Source: Silurus meridionalis
Taxonomy: Eukaryota > Chordata > Actinopteri > Siluriformes > Siluridae
Length of the DNA stretch: 64,000 nt
Direction of reading: 5' to 3'
Assembly (NCBI RefSeq): GCF_014805685.1
Contig: NC_060887.1
Span: forward strand, 34,820,463-34,884,462
In this document: positions 49,145 to 59,920 of the stretch, in pieces
Layout: every line of letters begins with the position of its first letter
Position numbering within the stretch: the stretch's first letter is position 1
Program-made: the position numbers and the translations under genes
The notes under the pieces: model-generated
What the model saw: the letters and a program-made list of their open reading frames with translations, nothing else
What the model was told of the DNA's origin: nothing
The model's database searches: none

Positions 49145-49478
49145 TGGCATTTGCTCATCGTGGTGCTTAGTGGTGCTTTTCCTTGTCATTATTCTGATGA
49201 TTTAAAGGGATTTGTAGTGATGTATTTTTTACCAGGAAGGTACTTGGGGTGTACCTTTAATTATTTTTTAGGGTAAAGCTTTAAAGATGTGTCTACAGTC
49301 TATAATAATAATGATACACTAAGTGTATCAGGTAAAATATATATAATAAAGTTACAAAGGATGTTGTTTGGAGGGCTTTGAAAATTTAATTGATATATTT
49401 AATAAACAAATAATATAAAATAAATATTTTAAATATTAGTAATATGAAGAAAAGTGTATGAGCAATAAATAGTTAAAA

Positions 49479-49480
<2 letters not shown>
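49145..49480. other. AT-rich, no recognised feature
   Basis: Nothing recognised. Confidence 0.45.

Positions 49481-49481
<1 letters not shown>

Positions 49482-49557
<76 letters not shown>
49482..49557. repeat. (TA)n microsatellite
   Basis: About 38 TA units, 430 bp before adarb2 exon 3. Confidence 0.95.
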
Positions 49558-49561
<4 letters not shown>

Positions 49562-49575
49562 CCACAGTATATGAC

Positions 49576-49611
<36 letters not shown>

Positions 49612-49612
49612 G
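49576..49612. repeat. (AAT)n microsatellite
   Basis: About 12 AAT units. Confidence 0.9.
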
Positions 49613-49988
49613 TATTAATAATAGTAATAATAAAGTATATTGTATATAAATATACCAAAAATTAAAAAAGCTTCATAATAATTGTATGAAATATAATCAC
49701 AAATAATAAAATAATAGGAACAGAAATAAGAAAACTATAAGTAGTTTAAAATGTAAATATAAGCTGTGTAAATAATGAATAAAATTACCATAAATCAAAT
49801 ACTGTAAAATAACTACAGCATTACTGTTTGTCTATTTCCAATACCTTTTCCTGCATGTATACTATGTCTTTGCATCTTTTAATTGAAAAAATGCATCGTA
49901 CTAATAATTTCACAATACTGTAAATGATGGGTTGATGTGGTCATGTATGTTATTTAAGAATGTATGTTTTGCTGTTGTCCCCTGTCAG

Positions 49989-50911
49989 GTACCAGTAGTA
50001 CGGAGGTCAAAGAGAACTGGAACTCGGGGAATTTTGAGGACCGCTCAATCTTGGCATCAGACCGTCCGTCCTTCTTCCTGTCTGATTCGTCACGGAGCAG
50101 TACGGGCACTCTGAAACGAAAGCGTCCGTTAGAGGAGGACAACAACGGGCGTGTGTGTGAGCTGCGAGTGTGCTGCAGAAGGTCCTCATGGTCCGACGCA
50201 CCGAAGAACGCAGTGGTGCAGCTGAACGAGCTGCGTCCAGGTCTGCAGTACCGCACTGTGTCTCAGACAGGCCCTGTTCACGCTCCACTATTCTCCATCG
50301 CAGTTGACGTCAACGGGCTTACGTTCGAGGGAACAGGGCCTACTAAGAAAAAGGCTAAGATGAGGGCAGCTGAGCTGGCGCTTAGCTCATTTGTGCAGTT
50401 CCCTAACGCCGCTCAGGCTCACTCTGCGATGGGAGGAGTATCAAATCCCACCACGGACTTCACCTCGGACCTATCGGACGTTCCAGAGACGCTCTTTAAG
50501 GGTTTTGAAACAGAGGGTTTCCGTTCGGCCAAGTCTGAGTTGTTGTCTAGCGCCCTCCGATTGCGCCACACGCTGGACTTAATGGTTGTACAAGCGAGGC
50601 AAGGTGACGCCCACTTTTCCACGCCTCCACCGACACCTGAGCCGCCTCCTCCACCCAGCCCCATAGTGCTGCTGAATAATCTGCGGCCGGGAGCGCGCTA
50701 CGCCTGCCTGTGCCAAAGCACCCGGGGCCGCCGTGCTCGCCGCTGTTTCGTGATGGCCGTGCTGGTGGACGGCAGAATATTCGAGGGCACCGGCTGCAGC
50801 AAGAAGCTGGCAAAGAGAAAAGCAGCACTGAGTGCCCTGCAGGCGCTCTTCAACATCACACAGGCACCCGAGGCGAGAACGGGTATGATCAAGCGGCCTC
50901 ATTTACCCCAG
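49989..50911 (+). CDS. adarb2: adarb2 (ADAR3) coding exon 3, both dsRNA-binding domains
   Basis: A 923-nt exon bounded by CCCCTGTCAG| and CCCCAG|GTGAGT: two bases completing a Ser codon, then 307 codons, ending on a codon boundary (...HLPQ). Codons 1-70 include STEVKEN and [12 protein letters not shown]. dsRBD1 is at about codons 71-137 ([36 protein letters not shown], then the RNA-contacting [10 protein letters not shown] helix). A linker holds TDFTSDLSD and ETLFKGFE and a Pro-rich run. dsRBD2 is at about codons 225-289 ([27 protein letters not shown], then [10 protein letters not shown]). [10 protein letters not shown] and [10 protein letters not shown] fit ADARB2 better than ADARB1. Both KKxAK helices are intact and there is no stop or frameshift, so the exon looks functional. 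It is GC-rich in an AT-rich setting. The protein binds dsRNA in the nucleus and is thought to compete with the active ADARs. The deaminase exons are not in the window. Confidence 0.95.
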
Positions 50912-51160
50912 GTGAGTCGTGCCAGGCAGGGCTTCTGGCAGCCAAAGCATTCCATACGGCGAGCTGTAATAGCCGCGGCAGCAGGAATGCTGGGATGCAG
51001 AACAGCGAGCCAAGACTTAATTAAAGGGGAGGGGATAATGGGAGGGAATGAATGATGCAGGACTGAGCCGGTTACTGAGAGAAAACACAGAAAAGGGGCT
51101 TATGTTAACACACAGGCTTTAACATTGACTTTCAGACTTGCTTATGTAAACGCAAATGTG

Positions 51161-51161
51161 T

Positions 51162-51209
<48 letters not shown>
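51161..51209. repeat. (GT)n microsatellite
   Basis: About 24 GT units. Confidence 0.95.
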
Positions 51210-51210
<1 letters not shown>

Positions 51211-51214
51211 TAGG

Positions 51215-51840
51215 TCCAACAGCAAACAGAATCTACTCAGTCATCTGTTAAGTTGGAGAAAGAGTATAAATGAGGCACATTATAATCCCTGTGCCCTTGA
51301 CACAAGAGAAAACAGTGAAGCTTCTGAAAGTGATTTCGGTTTCCTACTTTCTCCCTCTCACCCTTCATGATTATAGAGCTATAATTGCGAAAAGTATTGA
51401 AATTTGGCACAATCTCCTTTTGTCTACTCATGTGTGCCATCGCAGTGTCCATCAAAATTAATTCAATCTGACGCCCAGAGGAAATGAAAAGCATAAGTGT
51501 AAACCGACAAACAAACCTCAAACCTGTCAGTAAAAAAAAAAATGTATAAAAAATAGCAGGCAGGGATAAGAAATGTTGTTTTGTTAGAAAACTCTAGGGA
51601 TATTTTTTTACTTCAACATCAATGTCAGTTTGTCCCTCCTGTGTAGAAAAAGGAAAAAAGGTAGGACCTGTCTGCGTTACAGCTTTTTTCTCGGCAGGAA
51701 CAGTCTGTAAAGGCTGCATTTGTTAAAAGGGTTGGGTTTCAAGGATTTTCTATAAATATATATATATATTTACCATAATGTTTAGCCACACACCACATTG
51801 TAGTAATGTTAAACTTGCACTTTCATAATGGTTTCCTGCT
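51215..51840. other. no recognised feature
   Basis: Nothing recognised. Confidence 0.4.
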
Positions 51841-51844
51841 AGTG

Positions 51845-52000
51845 GTAATGTAATTGAATGGTTAAGGTGTTCTTCTGATTGGAAGGTCATGTGTTCAAAC
51901 CCAGCACTTACAAGCTGCCAGCCCTCATCTGCTCAGTTGTTTGAATGAGATAAAAGTCACTCTGGATATGGGTGTCTACCACAATGTTGTAAATGTATAT
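51845..52000 (+). mobile_element. tRNA-like SINE
   Basis: GAATGGTTAAGGTGTTCTTC, GTCATGTGTTCAAACCCAGC (B-box-like), CTGCTCAGTTGTTTGAATGA, tail CACTCTGGATATGGGTGTCT. Confidence 0.7.
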
Positions 52001-52234
52001 ATAAACTGTAATTTTTGACATTGAATTCACATTTGGAATACATTTTTTAATTAGTTTTTTTTTATTTCAGAAACATTGCAAGACTGCGCCCCATGTTATA
52101 TTTTTCCGTTAATTAAAGATTTATCAATACTTAAGTTTTTTTACACACCGATTATTAAAATGCTTTGCTTGTTTGGGTTTCCAAATCTACTGTAAACAAA
52201 TTGCAGGTAGTTCAAAATTAATTTGCTATAATCC

Positions 52235-52698
52235 TGACAAAGACCAGGTCTGGTGAGCACATCTTTCCAGATTTGGAGTCATTGCACTGACTCCTTGTCA
52301 AGTTTCAGACTGATAAAAACATTTCTAGCCTGACCAGTAAGGCCCTATATAGTGTGGCGGCACATTATTTCTCACAAGTTGTAACTGTCTATATTCCAAG
52401 GTGTGAGTTCTTTTCCTCTGATTCTGGTCTTTAAGTTGTTCCTTCTACATGTGCTCTATGGGTGATCGGGCGTTTTCTTCCTATGCACCAAAGCTTTGGA
52501 ATTCCCTCCCTATTGAGATTTGACAGACTGAATCTTTTCATTTTTTAATACTTTTTTAGGATAACTTTCCAGTTATTTCTTTGTGATGTATGTTTGAGGT
52601 TTATTCTTATGCTTGTAAAGCACTTTGAGATGTCACTTTTAAAGGCGTTATATAAAAATATATGATTATCATTATTGTTATTATTATTATTATTATAC
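52235..52698 (+). pseudogene. L2/Rex1-like LINE 3' end
   Basis: Conceptual frames read SLH-LLVKFQTDKN, LTSKALYSVA, HYFSQ, CALWVIGRFLPMHQSFGIPS and LNLFIF, degraded forms of the SLHWLPV...FK...LWNSLP...FK..LKT end of fish L2/Rex1 LINEs. Then CACTTTGAGATGTCACTTTT, AAGGCGTTATATAAA and a (TTA)n tail. Confidence 0.75.
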
Positions 52699-52911
52699 AT
52701 GTATCAGACTGCCTTATTAGCATACTAGCATTTCTTTTTTTGGTTGGCTGAACATATTTAATCTGAATCTATAAACATAATAATGTAACATATGTATAAT
52801 GTCATAACATGTCATAACATGGAATGCACGATAGCAGAGGCGGATGCAAGTGCTAGATAAGAACATTTTCCAGAGTGTTTTATATTTATTCTCATTCATA
52901 CAACTAAACAG

Positions 52912-53010
52912 CTATGACGCCTTGTTTAGGGGCCTAGGAGTGGCAGCTTGGTATGGCTAAGATTTAAACTCAAATTTCGGATCCATAGTCCAATTCCTTA
53001 ATCACTACTT
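52912..53010 (-). mobile_element. tRNA-like SINE fragment
   Basis: On the - strand GTGATTAAGGAATTGGACTA, TGAGTTTAAATCTTAGCC and CCTAGGCCCC. Confidence 0.55.
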
Positions 53011-53049
53011 AATATCACAACACAAAACGGCCAATGGATTGGGAAGCAA

Positions 53050-53222
53050 CAAACATTGTGTTGGAATTCTGATCTGAAGGTTGTGAGTTCAAATATCAGC
53101 AACAACAAGTTGCTGTTGGGCCCTTAAGCAAGGCCCTTAACCCTCACTTGCTCAGTTATGTAAATAAGATAAATGTAAGTGGCTCTGAAAAAGGGTGTCT
53201 GCCAAATGGCGTAAATATAAAC
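53050..53222 (+). mobile_element. tRNA-like SINE
   Basis: GTTGTGAGTTCAAATATCAG, GGGCCCTTAAGCAAGGCCCT, CAGTTATGTAAATAAGATAA, tail GTGTCTGCCAAATGGCGTAA. Confidence 0.7.
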
Positions 53223-53224
53223 GA

Positions 53225-53700
53225 TTGTTTATGGCTCTTGACCAACTAATTGCACTACTATTTGTGTTTGATCGTGGTTATATATTTTATATTCTTTAAC
53301 TATAGCATAACAAAATTATATAACTATATAACATAATATAAAACACTCTCTAAATGCTCTTGATGTTGTTCATTGTCCCTGACCCAGTACACTAGCATGT
53401 CTTCTGTAAGTCGTAACAGAAATGAGCAATTTATTTCAGTATATAAAAGTACAGTAATCCATGCACATGATATATTTGGAATTCGAGTCAAGGTCAGTGT
53501 CTGCATTAACTCGTCTTTTTCCGTATAAATTCACACACACAGACAACTTCAGCATTATAAGTAGGGTTTTTCTATTACAGATAATTTTGTACATACATTT
53601 CTTGGGTTAATGTTGAAGTTACATTGAAGGAACATGAATTTTGATTACATGAAAGATTACAAAACTTTGAACTGTATTTCCGGTAAAATCCGCAAAACAT
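53225..53700. other. no recognised feature
   Basis: Nothing recognised. Confidence 0.4.
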
Positions 53701-53704
53701 TATT

Positions 53705-54480
53705 CTGAATTCAATTCGTTTTTAGTTGTCTCAAAGCAGCTTTACAGAGATAAAGCAGTTATAAAAGAATGTATAAGTTTGTTCCCTATAATTGTATGTT
53801 TGTCCCTAATGAGCTATCCAGTGGTGACTATGACAAGGAAAAACTCCCTGAGATGGCATGAGGAAGAAACCTTGAGAGGAACCAGACTCAAAAGGGAACC
53901 CATATTTATTTGAGTGTCACCGAATGTCTAACCATTACAGCTCCATCATTAGGGTGTGCAGTGACAGATGTTTAAATGAAATCTGTGATTCTGAGCCATT
54001 GTAGCAGACTGTTTCTTCTCCCATTAATGGTCGCCACAGCGGATCATCTGTCTCCATACCCTCCTGTCCTCTACATCTGCCTCTTTCAACCCAACCACCT
54101 GCATGTCTTCCCTCACCACATCCATAAACCTCCTCCTTGGCCTTTCTCTTTTCCTCCTTCCTCATGGCTCCAACCTCAGCATTCTTCTACCGATATATAC
54201 ACCGTATAGTCCCTCCTCTGCACATGTCCAAAAAATCTTAATCAAGCCTCCCTCAATTTTTCTCCAAAACCCCTACAAGCGCTGTCCTGTTGATATTGAT
54301 TATATTCCAAATCCATCCAAAAAGTTCATGAGTTGCTCAGTCACTTCATTGATCTTTAGGACGTTGATGTGGTTTTACCCCCAGCTGCATAGAGTGTCTC
54401 TAGTTAAAGAGAAATCCATCCTGAGGTAGTGTGTTGGGTTGAATCAGGCAAATCCAAGGAAAGGAAAAGCCAGACGGTAA
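53705..54480 (+). mobile_element. dispersed repeat family A copy, interrupted by a LINE
   Basis: Left part to about 54,010 (TTCAATTCGTTTTTAGTTGT, GCTATCCAGTGGTGACTATG, CTTGAGAGGAACCAGACTCA, CCATTGTAGCAGACTG). It resumes at about 54,288 (TTGATATTGATTATATTCCA, TCAGTCACTTCATTGATCTT, GTGGTTTTACCCCCAGCTGC). Confidence 0.8.
54010..54287 (-). pseudogene. LINE 3' end nested in family A
   Basis: On the - strand KEDMQ- and WVERGRCRGQEGMETDD-type shifts of the family C-terminus, with tail GCGACCATTAATGGGAGAAG and AAA. Same family as 44222-44503. Confidence 0.82.
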
Positions 54481-54484
54481 CACA

Positions 54485-55465
54485 GACATGAATGTTTTCT
54501 GTTAGTAGGGTGTTTCGCATGTCTGTAGGATGTCATTTAAACATAATTTTAAATTTAAGGTCATTAAAATATTTTTTGCAATTATGACTTTTTGTAACCA
54601 ATCAGGCAGTTTAACCCACTCTGTAGTGCCAGAAAGGTTTACACATTGAAAATGAAATAGATTGATCTATGAAACATTGGATGAAATCATAGAGGACTAC
54701 TTTAGGTGTGGTTTCACAAACATTTCACAGTATGTGTCAATGACATTCATAAAAAAAAAAACAATAAAGCCTGAGGTGTAAAACAGTTTCCTAAAGACTA
54801 AAACCTGTCAAGTACATTACTGAACAATTCTGATCACAGTTTACTTGTAGTTCCTTTCCTTCACTCTGTGTGTCTGTGTTTGTGTGTGTGTGTTGCCCAT
54901 GGTTGTTGCTATGCCCCCATAGGCCTTAGGGACCAGAAAGAGAAAATGTTGTCCTTCCTCTCCCACAACATCAATCGGACAAAGCTGGTCATGTTTACCT
55001 GAGAGAAGATTCTCCTTTCTGCTTCTTGTCACACTGTCTAAAAGGATTGTAAGAGGATTTGCACCACCAGGTTAGTTCCAGAATGATGAGAACTCATGGA
55101 AATGCTGGAAAGTAAGCGTCGCAGTCTGCTGTTACATCTGAGCGATTCATTGAAGGACAAATGCACAAACCAGACATTCCCTTGTAATGTAATGTAAAAT
55201 GTGCCTTCAAAATCATCTGCAATCCAGTTGCTAGGGTGTGTTTTTGTGTGGTGGTTGGAGTGTGGTCTCAACATCAATGTCTGTGTCGCCCAGAGGTTTT
55301 TGACTGTTGATTTTTTTTTTTTTACACAGTGCAGTACTGAGTAAAAATGGATGTGGCTTTGACCTCTGAAAGCATAAATCTCTTCTCTCAGCATGTACTC
55401 ACAAAAAAACTAACACAGCACAGTAAAAAAAGCAGCAGCAGATTGTTGATAGATATTTAATGTTT
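54485..55465. other. no recognised gene
   Basis: Open frames on the - strand (54,841-55,032; 55,038-55,394) show no domain. Confidence 0.45.
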
Positions 55466-55469
55466 TGGG

Positions 55470-55610
55470 GTCGCCTTTATCAAGAGTGACTTACAACTGA
55501 GCAGTTGAGGGTTTGCTCAAGGGCCCAGCAGTGGCAGCTTGGTGGTATAGGGATTTGACTGGATTTTTCCATCCAGAGTCCAATGCCCTAACCACTGATC
55601 TACCATCTCC
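55470..55610 (-). mobile_element. tRNA-like SINE
   Basis: On the - strand ATGGTAGATCAGTGGTTAGG (A-box-like), TCCAGTCAAATCCC, CCACTGCTGGGCCCTTGAGC, CAGTTGTAAGTCACTCTTGA. Confidence 0.7.
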
Positions 55611-56450
55611 ATGATCATTAGTGGTAGATCAGAGGTGGGGATGGATCATCAGTAGTCGGTCATCAGCAGATCATTAGTGGTAGATGAGCATTAGATGATA
55701 AATTGCAAGTGATTGATTATGCTGTAGACAAACATGCAGACTAATAGTAGCTCAGTGGTGGTAAATATGTAGTAGATGAGCAGTAAGTGGTAAGTCAATG
55801 AAGATAAGATAATCAGAAATAAATCAGCTGTAGTTGATCCATGGGGTAGATTAGCCATAGATCAATGGTAGAATAGCAGTGGAAGATAAGTAGTAGATTA
55901 GCAGTGGTAGATTGCAGATCTATGTCAGTGGAAGGTCTAGCATTGGTGGTAGTTTTGTGGTGGATTAGCAGTGATAGTAGGTTAGTGATAGATTTAGTGA
56001 CATTGGTAGTTTAGTGGTAGACTAGCAGTGGTAGAAGGTAAATGGTAGAATAGTAGTGGTAGTGGCAATTCATTGGTAGATCGATAGTTTATAAGAGGTA
56101 TTTTTTAAATAGAATAGCAGTGGTGGTAGTTTAGTGGTAGATTAGAGGTAGTGGTAGTTCAGTGATAGATCAACATTGGTGGTAGTTCAGTGGTACCTAA
56201 GTAGTTAGTCTGAGGTAGTTTTGTGGTAGATTAGCAGTGGTGGTAGTTTAGAGGTAGAATAGTAGTGTTGGTAGTGCAGGGGTAGATCAGTAGTTCATCA
56301 GGTGGAGATCGGTGGCAAAACAGCAGTGGTGGTCGTTCAATTGTAGAATAATAGAAGTGACAGTTCAGTGGTAGATCAGCATTGATAGTAGTTCAATGGG
56401 AGATCAGTAGTTGATTAGTAGTTGCTCAGTGGTTGATCAGCTGTGGTGGT
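55610..56450. repeat. degenerate minisatellite built on GTGGTAGATCAGCAGTGGTA
   Basis: About 840 bp of imperfect units composed of AGTGGTAGAT, TAGCAGTGGTGGTAGTT and CAGTGGTAGATCA words, spaced about 35-60 bp. No protein frame. The core word is the reverse complement of the A-box end of the SINE that abuts it. Confidence 0.85.
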
Positions 56451-56504
56451 AGTTCTTCCTGATACGCAATGCTTTAAGTCTATCAATTTACTTGAAAATC
56501 TCCT

Positions 56505-56990
56505 GTTTACAGCCTCCTTCAAATCATTCCACAGATTCTAGGCTCTGACTGAACCATTCCGAAACATTGACTGCCTCTTCTGAAGCTATTTCTTAATTGA
56601 CTTAGTTGTGCATTGTGAATTAACATGCATCTTTATCTACAGCTTTATATAAAAGACCTGCATGTTATTTGCAAAATTAGATCTCAGCCCCATAGCACAG
56701 TGCAGCCACCACCATGCTTCACAGTTTCCATACATGGTGTTGTTTGGTTGATAAGCTACAGTAATTTTGTGCCAAACATCTTTTAAAAATATGCCCCAAA
56801 GATGTCTTGTTAGACCATCATAACACATTTTACCACACAGTAGGGGATTATTTATTTTTTGGGTAGGTTTGGATGCTTGTTTGTTTCCATAAAAATTGGC
56901 TTTTTTCTAACCACCATACCCTGTACCCAACCATGTAAAAAATAAGAGATTGTTGTCACATACGGAGAGTAATCAGTATGTAACCAGATA
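56505..56990 (-). pseudogene. degenerate Tc1-like transposase fragment
   Basis: Contains TCAAATCATTCCACAGATTC and GCAGCCACCACCATGCTTCA, fixed landmarks of fish Tc1-like elements. On the - strand VWHKITVAYQPNNTM then EAWWWLHCAM parallels the VWRK...[16 protein letters not shown] line. Very decayed. Confidence 0.65.
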
Positions 56991-56994
56991 TTCC

Positions 56995-58585
56995 TGAACC
57001 TTCTTTAATGTTGCTATAGCCCTCATTACCGTCTCTATGGTAAGTTTTGTTTAGTTCTTTTGTCAATTTCGTAGGGACGTCCTGTTCTTGCGAATGTCGC
57101 AAAAGTATCTAATGTTCTCTACTTGTTGATACTTTAAATGCTGCAGAAAGAAAATAAATGTTATGAAATTGTTGGCTAATGACAAGAAAAAATAGAATAA
57201 GAGGGAGGGAAGGGGAAGAAAGGGTCACCTTTTGCAGAGAAAAGGCTGGTGTGCCTCTGGTGAGTGATGCTGGTACAGATGGTGTATTTGGAAAGAAGAA
57301 GTTGGTGCAGCACTATGAGTTGCCTCTGGCAAACCTGAACAATAACTCTGAGGCTGAACCTCTCATGCTCCTCTGAATGAAAAATTGAACTTTCATCCTG
57401 ACTGCCCACCATCTTCAGACCTCTAAATAACATCTAAATCATATGGCGTGTATACACACACACACACTTTCTCTATTTGTTTACTGGACCTCCATAAGAC
57501 AAATTCATAAATACCACAGTAGGAGTATTAGATAAATACTGGCAGCTTCACAAAGCTCAGGCATCCTTTTGGGTTATTCAGATACCATTTTTTGTACTTG
57601 CACCAACATGCAACTGCTAAATAAGTTATTTAAAGGCAATTTTGCATAAAAATTCAAGGCATGATACAATCCAAATGAAAGTTGGTAGGCAGCTGTCGAA
57701 TATAATTGCAGCACAAAAGACGGCTACTGACCAAAGTTCAAGATTTAGTTGCAGTAACCTACATATGGACATTAAGCCTCAGTGAAAGTAAGCACAAGTT
57801 CACTGAAAGTTAAATATTAGGAAATTGACCAGGTATAACTTTTTTTCAACTACCTTTTGGAGCCTAAGATCCCTGTTCTTGACTGATGACAGTGAAACTT
57901 GAAGTAACCTTTCACTGTTATAGCCAATTCACCTCAAGGTTTGAGCATGCTGAGATGTTTTTCTACCCACTACTTGTCAGGTGTGGTTTTTGAAATGTGT
58001 GTATACTTACTCCAGATGTTTTCATCTGGCCTCTGGTCAACAAGGCATTTCAGATTGCAAGAACCTGCCACTACTATCTTTTTTAATAGATTTTTGTCTT
58101 CGAAATGTTAACTGTTGTGTGTATACCTACAAACAGCGACCATGTCTGGAGCCATTACCCATGCCAAATCAAGGTAGTCTACATGTTTGATGTAAAGCTC
58201 TTAATCTATATCTTGATTTCATGCACTGGGCAGCTGCCATGTGATTGGCCGGTGGATTAACTACATTGACGAGTAGGCTATAGGTGTAGAATACTTAAGG
58301 TTGGTTAAAAATTGGAGCCCCATAGTATATTCTGGGCAGAAATGCAATGATGGCCAAAATATTTACTTATTTTTTGCAAGCCAAAAAACAGTTGTAGTTA
58401 AAGTGTATGTTATACTCTACTGTAGGTGTTGAGTGGAAGCATTTTCAAAACGAGCCATACCAAGATTTATGTGTGTATTTGAAAATTCTAACAGTTCAGC
58501 AACAATATAACAATCCAATTAAACAGGGCTTGGTAGTATCAGGTGTATGAAGATGGGAACCGAGCAGATACTTCATATTTGAAAA
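56995..58585. other. mostly unique sequence
   Basis: Nothing recognised. Confidence 0.4.
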
Positions 58586-58589
58586 GTTA

Positions 58590-58590
<1 letters not shown>

Positions 58591-58661
<71 letters not shown>
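58591..58661. repeat. (GT)n microsatellite
   Basis: About 35 GT units. Confidence 0.95.
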
Positions 58662-58665
<4 letters not shown>

Positions 58666-58689
58666 GATATTGGTGACTAAGGACGTTAC

Positions 58690-58905
58690 AGGTTGTGTCT
58701 GTCACCCAGAAGAGGATGAGTTCCTTTTTTGAGACTGGTTCCTCATAAGGTTTCTTCCTCATGCCAAAATTATAAGGTACAAAATTATAGGCACTAAATA
58801 GATAATTTTTTTATATAACCTTATAACAGCTTAATAATTCCTGTGAAGCTGTTTTGAGACAAGGTCCATTGTTAAAAGTGCTATTCAAATAAAAATGATT
58901 TAAAA
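58690..58905 (-). mobile_element. dispersed repeat family A copy
   Basis: CTCATAAGGTTTCTTCCTCA, GAAGCTGTTTTGAGACAAGG, CCATTGTTAAAAGTGCTATT: reverse complement of the family start. Confidence 0.7.
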
Positions 58906-58964
58906 GCACTGTGTCTGTAAAGATTCTCGTTCATTCAGATGCGGTTATATGGAAATCGAGTCAT

Positions 58965-59165
58965 GTCATTTCATCCTCAAAAGTATCTCCTTTTATTCTT
59001 CAGATGAAAGTACATGGCTGATTCTGGTGATGAGGTGTTGCTTTTTCTGTGTTGGTACATTGACCAATGTAGTGGTTGTTTTGTCTCTCTGATGTAAAGC
59101 TCTAGACACTTTTCACTGCACTGGACGACGTAAACTACATTGCTCCTCTTGTGTTTTGGTGTCCA
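58965..59165 (-). pseudogene. GIY-YIG endonuclease-like fragment
   Basis: On the - strand WTPKHKRSNVVYVVQCSEKC, LELYIRETKQPLH, QHRKSNTSSPESAMYFHLKN. This is the GIY-YIG pattern (xVVYxVxC...xLYIGETxxxLxxRxxxHR) of domains attached to some fish retroelements, Penelope-like or similar. The Gly of YIG is Arg, so activity is unlikely. Only about 65 residues. Confidence 0.7.
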
Positions 59166-59196
59166 GGCTAGAAAGAAGTTGATAGAAGTCCAGTTG

Positions 59197-59920
59197 ACAT
59201 ACCGTAAGCGCACCCAAATATAAGCCGCACCCACTGAATTTTACAAATATTTTTATTTTGAACATAAATAAGCCGCAACACAGGCTTTAACGAAAGAAAA
59301 TATGTTGCGCTTCCTTTAAAAGGAATATTTTGAGCGATATTTTGGGAATAGCCTGCCACTGCATTTTCCGGTATTACTGCGTGTGTTCAAGACGAGGATT
59401 ATGTGTTTATTATTTTCTGATGCTCATTTCTAAGTTTCTTTGTCTAACCCATAACGCTGTTGCCAAGAAAAATAAAAAAGCACGAGTTTTGGAAACCTGT
59501 CTGTGCTTATATGATTTCTGTTGCAACTGGAGTTAGTGAGCTCTCCCTTCACCCAGACACAACGGCTTGTATCTAAACAGTAGCCTACCAAGAAAGTCAT
59601 TGTTCACTGTCTTCCTCCTTCCTTTCACAACTATTTATCTCAGGAGTTTATCTTTTGGCATCGTCGTGCGTTTAAAAATCACCCGGTGGAAGTTTTTTCT
59701 CCCGATGCCGTACAGATCAGAACACAGGTGAGGTGTGGTTTTTTTTTCGTTCGGAAATTTCATTGGTCTAATGTTTTGGGGTTCAGTTTTTTGGCTTGAA
59801 GTTTGTGAAAACGGGAAAAAACCCAGGAAAAATTCATAAATTAGCCGATTTGTTGTTTAAGCCGCGGGGTTCAAAACGTGGGAAAAAAGTAGCGGCTTAT
59901 AGTCCGAAAAATACGGTAAA
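59197..59920. mobile_element. MITE-like element with ~29-bp terminal inverted repeats
   Basis: The left end TACCGTAAGCGCACCCAAATATAAGCCGC-type and the right end GCGGCTTATAGTCCGAAAAATACGGTA are imperfect inverted repeats sharing ACCGTA and TATAAGCCGC; TA at both outer borders. About 720 bp inside without a coding frame. Tc1/mariner-type target choice is inferred. Confidence 0.7.

Larger units (their letters stand above)
45075..49988 (+). other. adarb2 intron 2 (complete)
   Basis: A 4914-bp intron from donor GTAAGT (45075-45080) to an acceptor with a good pyrimidine tract (about 49968-49986) and CAG at 49986-49988. It contains an unclassified repeat, a family A copy, two Tc1-like copies in opposite orientation, a tRNA-Glu-derived SINE and a long (TA)n. 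The phase-1/phase-1 junction supports its reality. Confidence 0.85.

Noticed and set aside
50007..50902. Several antisense and alternate-frame open frames over adarb2 exon 3
   Set aside because: They are shadows of the GC-rich coding exon; only the + frame has dsRBD motifs and splice-compatible phases.
55038..55394. 118-codon minus-strand frame
   Set aside because: No domain or splice context; includes a poly-T-derived Lys run.
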